NCBI GenBank assembly: GCA_026392815.1 | Contig: JAPLBI010000071.1 | Coordinates: forward strand, 1-10,190 | Length of the DNA: 10,190 nt | Origin: Actinomycetota bacterium | GTDB lineage: Bacteria > Actinomycetota > Actinomycetes > Nanopelagicales > Nanopelagicaceae | Direction: 5' to 3' | Shown here: positions 6,530 to 10,190 of the stretch, in pieces | Numbering within the stretch: position 1 is the stretch's first letter | How the letters are laid out: each line of letters begins with the position of its first letter | Notes under the pieces: model-generated | Seen by the model: only the letters and a program-made list of their open reading frames with translations | Database searches by the model: none | What the model was told of the DNA's origin: nothing | Position numbers and translations under genes: made by a program

Positions 6530-7570
6530 TTAGAAGGTAGTTGCGTCAATAACGAAGCGATATTTAACATCGCTCGCAACTGTACGTTCATAGGCTTCAT
6601 TGATGTAATCAGCCTTAATGACTTCAACGTCGCTGACAATGTTATGCTTCCCGCAGAAATCAAGCATCTCTTGCATCTCGGGGATGCCACCAATCATTGA
6701 TCCAGATAGTGAACGGCGTGCAGGAAGTAATGAACCTGCTTCAACCGAATACGGCTTTCCTGGAAGTCCAATAACGACGAGCGTTCCGTCGACACCGAGC
6801 ATTGAGAGGTAGATATTGATATCTAACTCAGCGCTGACTGTGTTCAAGATTAAGTCAAAGTGCTTGCTGTACTTAGTGTGGAAACCATCGGACTTTGTTG
6901 AAACAAAGTGATGAGCTCCCATCGCCTTTGCATCTGCTTCCTTAGATGGGGAATGAGAGAAGACGGTAACTTCTGCGCCCAAGGCCGCTGCAAACTTCAC
7001 TCCCATATGGCCAAGACCGCCCAGACCCATCACCGCAACTTTCTTACCAGGGCCGGCTTTCCAATGCTTAATTGGTGAATACAAAGTAATTCCAGCACAA
7101 AGCAGGGGAGCGACGCCATCTAGTGAAAGATTTGCAGGAATAGTTACCGCATAATCTTCATTAATAACCATAACATTTGCATAGCCTCCCATTGCAGGAG
7201 TCTTACCATCGCGTTCTAGTTGGTTATAAGTTCCGGTCATTCCTTCGATGCAGTATTGCTGCGTGCCATTTTTGCAAGGCTCGCATACGCGACATGAGTC
7301 AACGAAAACGCCAACACCGATTAGATCACCAACTTTAAACTTAGATACTGCAGAGCCAATGCTTGTTACGACGCCTGCGATCTCGTGGCCCGGAACCATA
7401 GGGAAAATTGCTGGGCCCCATTCCTCGCGAGCTTGATGGATATCTGAATGACAGATGCCTGAGTACTTAATGTCTAGGGCGACATCGTGCGCTCCAAGAT
7501 CGCGACGCTCAAACTCCCAAGGAGCAAGCGGGGCCTTAGCGGTCATTGCAGCATATCCACGTGCTTTCAT
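6530..7570 (-). CDS. Zinc-dependent alcohol dehydrogenase, YahK/cinnamyl-alcohol type, probably NADP(H)
   Basis: This is a medium-chain dehydrogenase/reductase of 346 residues that interconverts alcohols and aldehydes. Catalytic zinc ligands are C40 (GICHSD), H62 with E63 (PGHE) and C158 (LLCAGIT). The structural zinc site is C93, C96, C99 and C107 (DSCRVCEPCKNGTQQYC). The Rossmann glycine motif is GLGGLG (182-187), followed by FSHSPSK, where the Ser-x-x-Lys pattern in relatives binds the 2'-phosphate of NADPH, so NADP(H) is likely. The closest class is the YahK/CAD group of broad-range aldehyde reductases; the physiological substrate cannot be read from sequence. An open frame extends to 7702, but that would overlap thymidine kinase. 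The ATG at 7570 has AGGGAG six bases upstream and begins MKARGYAA as relatives do. The gene lies 38 bases after tdk on the same strand, so co-transcription is possible. Confidence 0.92.
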   Translation of the reverse strand: MKARGYAAMTAKAPLAPWEFERRDLGAHDVALDIKYSGICHSDIHQAREEWGPAIFPMVPGHEIAGVVTSIGSAVSKFKVGDLIGVGVFVDSCRVCEPCKNGTQQYCIEGMTGTYNQLERDGKTPAMGGYANVMVINEDYAVTIPANLSLDGVAPLLCAGITLYSPIKHWKAGPGKKVAVMGLGGLGHMGVKFAAALGAEVTVFSHSPSKEADAKAMGAHHFVSTKSDGFHTKYSKHFDLILNTVSAELDINIYLSMLGVDGTLVVIGLPGKPYSVEAGSLLPARRSLSGSMIGGIPEMQEMLDFCGKHNIVSDVEVIKADYINEAYERTVASDVKYRFVIDATTF

Positions 7571-7576
7571 TTTTAT

Positions 7577-7582
7577 CTCCCT
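7577..7582 (-). promoter_or_regulatory. Ribosome binding site deciding the alcohol dehydrogenase start
   Basis: AGGGAG on the - strand, six bases before the ATG at 7570, is one of the two clear Shine-Dalgarno sequences in the window. It rules against the longer open frame beginning at 7702. Confidence 0.75.
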
Positions 7583-7608
7583 ATTTTGGTTCTTATTAGT
7601 GGCTTGAA

Positions 7609-8268
7609 CTATTCGGTCTCTGTAAATGGTAAAGGCAACGGTGAAGTATGTCCTGCCCGAGATGCCCGCGCAGTAACACGGCGCATATGGTGGCGCCGAC
7701 ACAAGACTTCGTAGGCAATTTCCGCACCTGGTGCAACATCTCCGACAACGACTTGTTCACCTTCAGTGACCATTACTCCGCCGAGAGTTCTGGCATTGTG
7801 AGTTGCTCTTGAACCACACCAGCAAAGAGCTTCAACTTGAAGTGTATTTACTCGATCAGCAAGTTCTACCAATCGAGCCGATCCTGGAAATAACTTTGTG
7901 CGAAAGTCTGCCAAGATTCCGAAGGCGAAGACATCAATCCCTAAACCATCTACGATCTTTGCAAGTTGTTCGATCTGTTCTGCCTGATAGAACTGGGCCT
8001 CATCGCAGATTATGTAATCAATGCGATCTCCAAGAGAGAGACGTTCCACAACTAACTTGTGAAGATCTAGATCTGGATCAACTTCAATCGCAGCGCTCTG
8101 TAAGCCAAGACGAGATGAGATAACTCCAGAACCGGCGCGATCTTTACTTGTGAAAATTAAACCCGAACGTCCGCGGCTCTTATGGTTGTGGGCGGTCTGC
8201 AGTGCAAGCGTGGATTTACCACTATCCATCGTTCCGCAGTAATAGATGAGTTCAGCCACGGGGTGCAT
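7609..8268 (-). CDS. tdk: Thymidine kinase (type II, TK1-like)
   Basis: Thymidine kinase phosphorylates thymidine to dTMP with ATP in pyrimidine salvage. The product has 219 residues, near the family's usual 190-220. The P-loop is GTMDSGKST (12-20). The Walker B/catalytic motif is CDEAQF, with D89 and the probable base E90. The stretch LADFRTKLFPGS (119-130) matches the lasso-region start GLRADFR...F.GS. The zinc site appears as C149 and C151 (CWCGSRATHNAR) with C190 and H193 (LCRRHH). That CxC spacing is what I recall for actinobacterial members rather than the CxxC of E. coli. The C-terminal 20 residues are a low-complexity tail. The ATG at 8268 has no ribosome binding site; a weak TTAGAT lies six bases upstream, again suggesting a short or absent leader. 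The gene is 36 bases after the acyltransferase gene and 38 before the dehydrogenase gene, all on one strand. Confidence 0.95.
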   Translation of the reverse strand: MHPVAELIYYCGTMDSGKSTLALQTAHNHKSRGRSGLIFTSKDRAGSGVISSRLGLQSAAIEVDPDLDLHKLVVERLSLGDRIDYIICDEAQFYQAEQIEQLAKIVDGLGIDVFAFGILADFRTKLFPGSARLVELADRVNTLQVEALCWCGSRATHNARTLGGVMVTEGEQVVVGDVAPGAEIAYEVLCRRHHMRRVTARASRAGHTSPLPLPFTETE

Positions 8269-8274
8269 CTTTGC

Positions 8275-8280
8275 ATCTAA
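8275..8280 (-). promoter_or_regulatory. Weak candidate -10 box for tdk
   Basis: TTAGAT on the - strand ends six bases before the tdk ATG. It fits TNNNAT rather than TANNNT and has no clear -35 box, so it is weaker than the other candidates. The position alone makes it worth recording. Confidence 0.22.
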
Positions 8281-8304
8281 TCAAGGAAATTGGCGAGAGT
8301 GACT

Positions 8305-10176
8305 TCATATGACGCGATTGCTCCTCAAGAATTCACGAAGATCATCGGAAAGCGCCGCGCTCATATCAACGCTTATGTGTGAGGCGTCACGATAGGCCAC
8401 GATCCCATCGACAATTGCTGGGCAGGAATCTGTACAGAGCCATGGAGTTGGATCTAGCGCGATAAACCCACCTGCTACTCGCGGATCAGATTTCTCATTG
8501 GCATCACATTCATCGCCCTTCGCTGTTGCTAAGCAACTAGGGATATCTCGCTGTGGCTTCGGCGTATCGGAGATATAAATCAAATTTGGAGAGCTATTTA
8601 AAACCTTGGCATGGAGAGAACGCTGTCCTTCAAACCACCAGGCATCACGTGATGAGTAACGCTTTGGGAACGCAAAATGCTGGAATCCGCTCATGATCAC
8701 CGCTTCGGGCTTTAACTCCTTTATTCGCTTTATAGAGTTCTCACGCCAAGCGTTGCAGTCGGAGTTTTTAAAAGCACCTGAATTAACACGATCTACTTCA
8801 ACGGCAGGACAGGCGGACTTAGTGAGACTGATTAGTGCAAACCCCTCATCGATTGCGATTTTTTCAAGGGCCGGAAACCATTGCGCTGCATGTGAATCCC
8901 CGTAGAGAACTATCTTCCGCTTCGAATTAACATCTCCGTAGAGACATTCCGGAGAGTTTTTGTTGCCATAGTTTGCATGACATCCATCGTCATAGATCTT
9001 AGGCTTCTGCATCACCGCCGCTATTGATACTGAGCGACCATTCGGGAGAGAGATGTCATCTTTTGTGGTGAGCAATATCGCACTTGCCACCATAACGCCG
9101 GAGAGAGTTGCCGCTAATGCGAACTTTGTAGTCTGGCGATTTGATAATTTCCTTCTTGAGAATGGTTTTTCAATAAATCTATGAGTTAAATCGGCAGCTA
9201 GAGCGGTTAGGGCAATTAAGAGAAATCTTTCAAGCAAAGTTAAGGGGCGACCGAAGCGAGTGCTAGGAATTACGAGTAGAGGCCAGTGCCAGAGATAGAA
9301 AGGATAGGAGATTTCACCTAACCATTGAACAAAGCGCAGGCGTGAAAAATCATTGAGTATTGGTGGCCACGAATGTATGAAAGCAATCAGTAGCGCAGTA
9401 GCCAAAACCGGATACAGAGCTGCAGTACCTGGGAACGGCGTGTTGTCGCTGAATCGAATTACGCCATAGATAAGTATTAGCGCAGATAACCAAACAATCA
9501 GCGTTCGAGAAACAGATTTCTTTTCAAGAAGCTCTTTCGGTATGAAGAGTAGTAGAGCACCAACGCCGAGTTCCCAAGCGCGAGTTGGAAGACTGTAGAA
9601 AGCCCAGATCGGTGCTGCGTTAGTTAGGAAGAGCGAGAATAGAAAAGAGAGGATGGTGATACCGAGAACGCCGCGAAAGACTAAGCGTTGGCGACCAATC
9701 TTCCAGAGTGTGAAAATTATCAGTGGCCAGAGAAGATAGAACTGCTCCTCTACGGCGAGCGACCAGTAGTGAATTACTGGCGATGGCGTCGCGTTTAGAT
9801 TCTGATAATCGTTCTGCCACCAAGCGAAAAGGTAATTGGAAATATAGATCGAAGCGGCGAAGATATCCTGAACCAGAGATGATCGAATAGTTGGTGGAAG
9901 AAAAAGCCAGGCCCCGAATGCGGTAAGTATCAGAACGCTTATTGAGGCAGGCAGTAACCGCTTGGCTCGCCGCAAAAAGAAGTTTCGGTAGTTAAAGGCG
10001 CCACTTAGCGTTATCTCTTTAATGATGATGCCAGTTATTAGATATCCAGAGATCACATAGAAGATATCTACTCCAATGAACCCACCAGGAGCTAACTTTG
10101 CATGGAAGAGAACAACCAGCGTTGCAGCGACGGCACGCAGCGCTTGGATCTGGTGGATGCGAACTTTAGAACTCAA
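8305..10176 (-). CDS. Membrane acyltransferase (OafA/YrhL type) with C-terminal SGNH domain
   Basis: The product has 623 residues in two parts. Residues 1 to about 375 form an acyltransferase-3 membrane domain with about ten or eleven segments: IQALRAVAATLVVLFHA with the likely catalytic H25, GVDIFYVISGYLIT (35-48), RRAKRLLPA (69-77) and HYWSLAVEEQFYLLWP (136-151). After a last segment near 355-380, a soluble SGNH hydrolase-like domain follows, with nucleophile S428 in LYGDSHAAQW and the D597/H600 pair in RDASHIS. Fused proteins of this type move acyl groups, often acetyl, across the membrane onto surface polysaccharide, peptidoglycan or lipid; the acceptor here is unknown. All eight cysteines lie after residue 398, consistent with an exported, disulfide-bonded domain. 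The start is uncertain: TTG at 10176 gives a normal-looking N-terminus (MSSKVRIHQIQALRA), but the frame is open to the right edge, so the true start may lie outside. Confidence 0.9.
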   Translation of the reverse strand: MSSKVRIHQIQALRAVAATLVVLFHAKLAPGGFIGVDIFYVISGYLITGIIIKEITLSGAFNYRNFFLRRAKRLLPASISVLILTAFGAWLFLPPTIRSSLVQDIFAASIYISNYLFAWWQNDYQNLNATPSPVIHYWSLAVEEQFYLLWPLIIFTLWKIGRQRLVFRGVLGITILSFLFSLFLTNAAPIWAFYSLPTRAWELGVGALLLFIPKELLEKKSVSRTLIVWLSALILIYGVIRFSDNTPFPGTAALYPVLATALLIAFIHSWPPILNDFSRLRFVQWLGEISYPFYLWHWPLLVIPSTRFGRPLTLLERFLLIALTALAADLTHRFIEKPFSRRKLSNRQTTKFALAATLSGVMVASAILLTTKDDISLPNGRSVSIAAVMQKPKIYDDGCHANYGNKNSPECLYGDVNSKRKIVLYGDSHAAQWFPALEKIAIDEGFALISLTKSACPAVEVDRVNSGAFKNSDCNAWRENSIKRIKELKPEAVIMSGFQHFAFPKRYSSRDAWWFEGQRSLHAKVLNSSPNLIYISDTPKPQRDIPSCLATAKGDECDANEKSDPRVAGGFIALDPTPWLCTDSCPAIVDGIVAYRDASHISVDMSAALSDDLREFLRSNRVI

Positions 10177-10190
10177 GAAGTTACCAACGA

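Noticed and set aside
7571..7702. Longer alcohol dehydrogenase with a 44-residue N-terminal extension
   Set aside because: The extension overlaps the tdk coding sequence, has no family similarity, and ATG 7570 has a strong ribosome binding site.

Overview
The window reads as chromosomal, housekeeping DNA from a moderate-GC actinobacterium. The basis is the protein families rather than a marker gene. HisG is the long form with a C-terminal regulatory domain. The phosphoserine phosphatase has the double-ACT SerB2 layout known from mycobacteria. The uracil-DNA glycosylase carries the GQDPYP version of its motif, and the thymidine kinase has an actinobacterial-style CWCG zinc site. Base composition looks near balanced by eye, intergenic gaps are very short and several genes seem to lack leaders. 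This would fit a streamlined lineage such as the freshwater Nanopelagicales (acI) group, but that placement is an inference.

Layout, left to right. A 5'-truncated hisG (+) runs in from the left edge and meets serB (-) tail to tail with one base between them. A short divergent promoter region follows. It serves serB and a two-gene + strand unit: an orphan ABC ATPase and ung, overlapping by ATGA. A perfect 15-bp hairpin terminator closes that unit and probably also the purine permease coming from the other side. The NCS2/AzgA-type permease gene (-) is split by an apparent one-base frameshift and has a structured 100-base leader. Upstream of it lies a YczE-like membrane protein (-). This is divergent from a DUF554 membrane protein (+) across a 50-base gap that contains a near-perfect palindrome. 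The right third is all on the - strand, in transcription order: a large membrane acyltransferase with a C-terminal SGNH domain, thymidine kinase, and a zinc alcohol dehydrogenase.

Functionally, most genes act independently: histidine and serine biosynthesis, uracil removal from DNA, nucleobase and thymidine salvage, aldehyde/alcohol redox, and acyl modification of a cell-surface polymer. The permease and thymidine kinase both belong to nucleobase/nucleoside salvage but are not adjacent. No stretch over 300 bases lacks a gene. I see no tRNA, rRNA, CRISPR array, insertion sequence, prophage or defence system. The points most worth a second look are the permease frameshift, its leader, the recurring -10-like hexamers just upstream of start codons, and unusual residues in SerB and the ABC ATPase. 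I did not find a convincing new biological system here.
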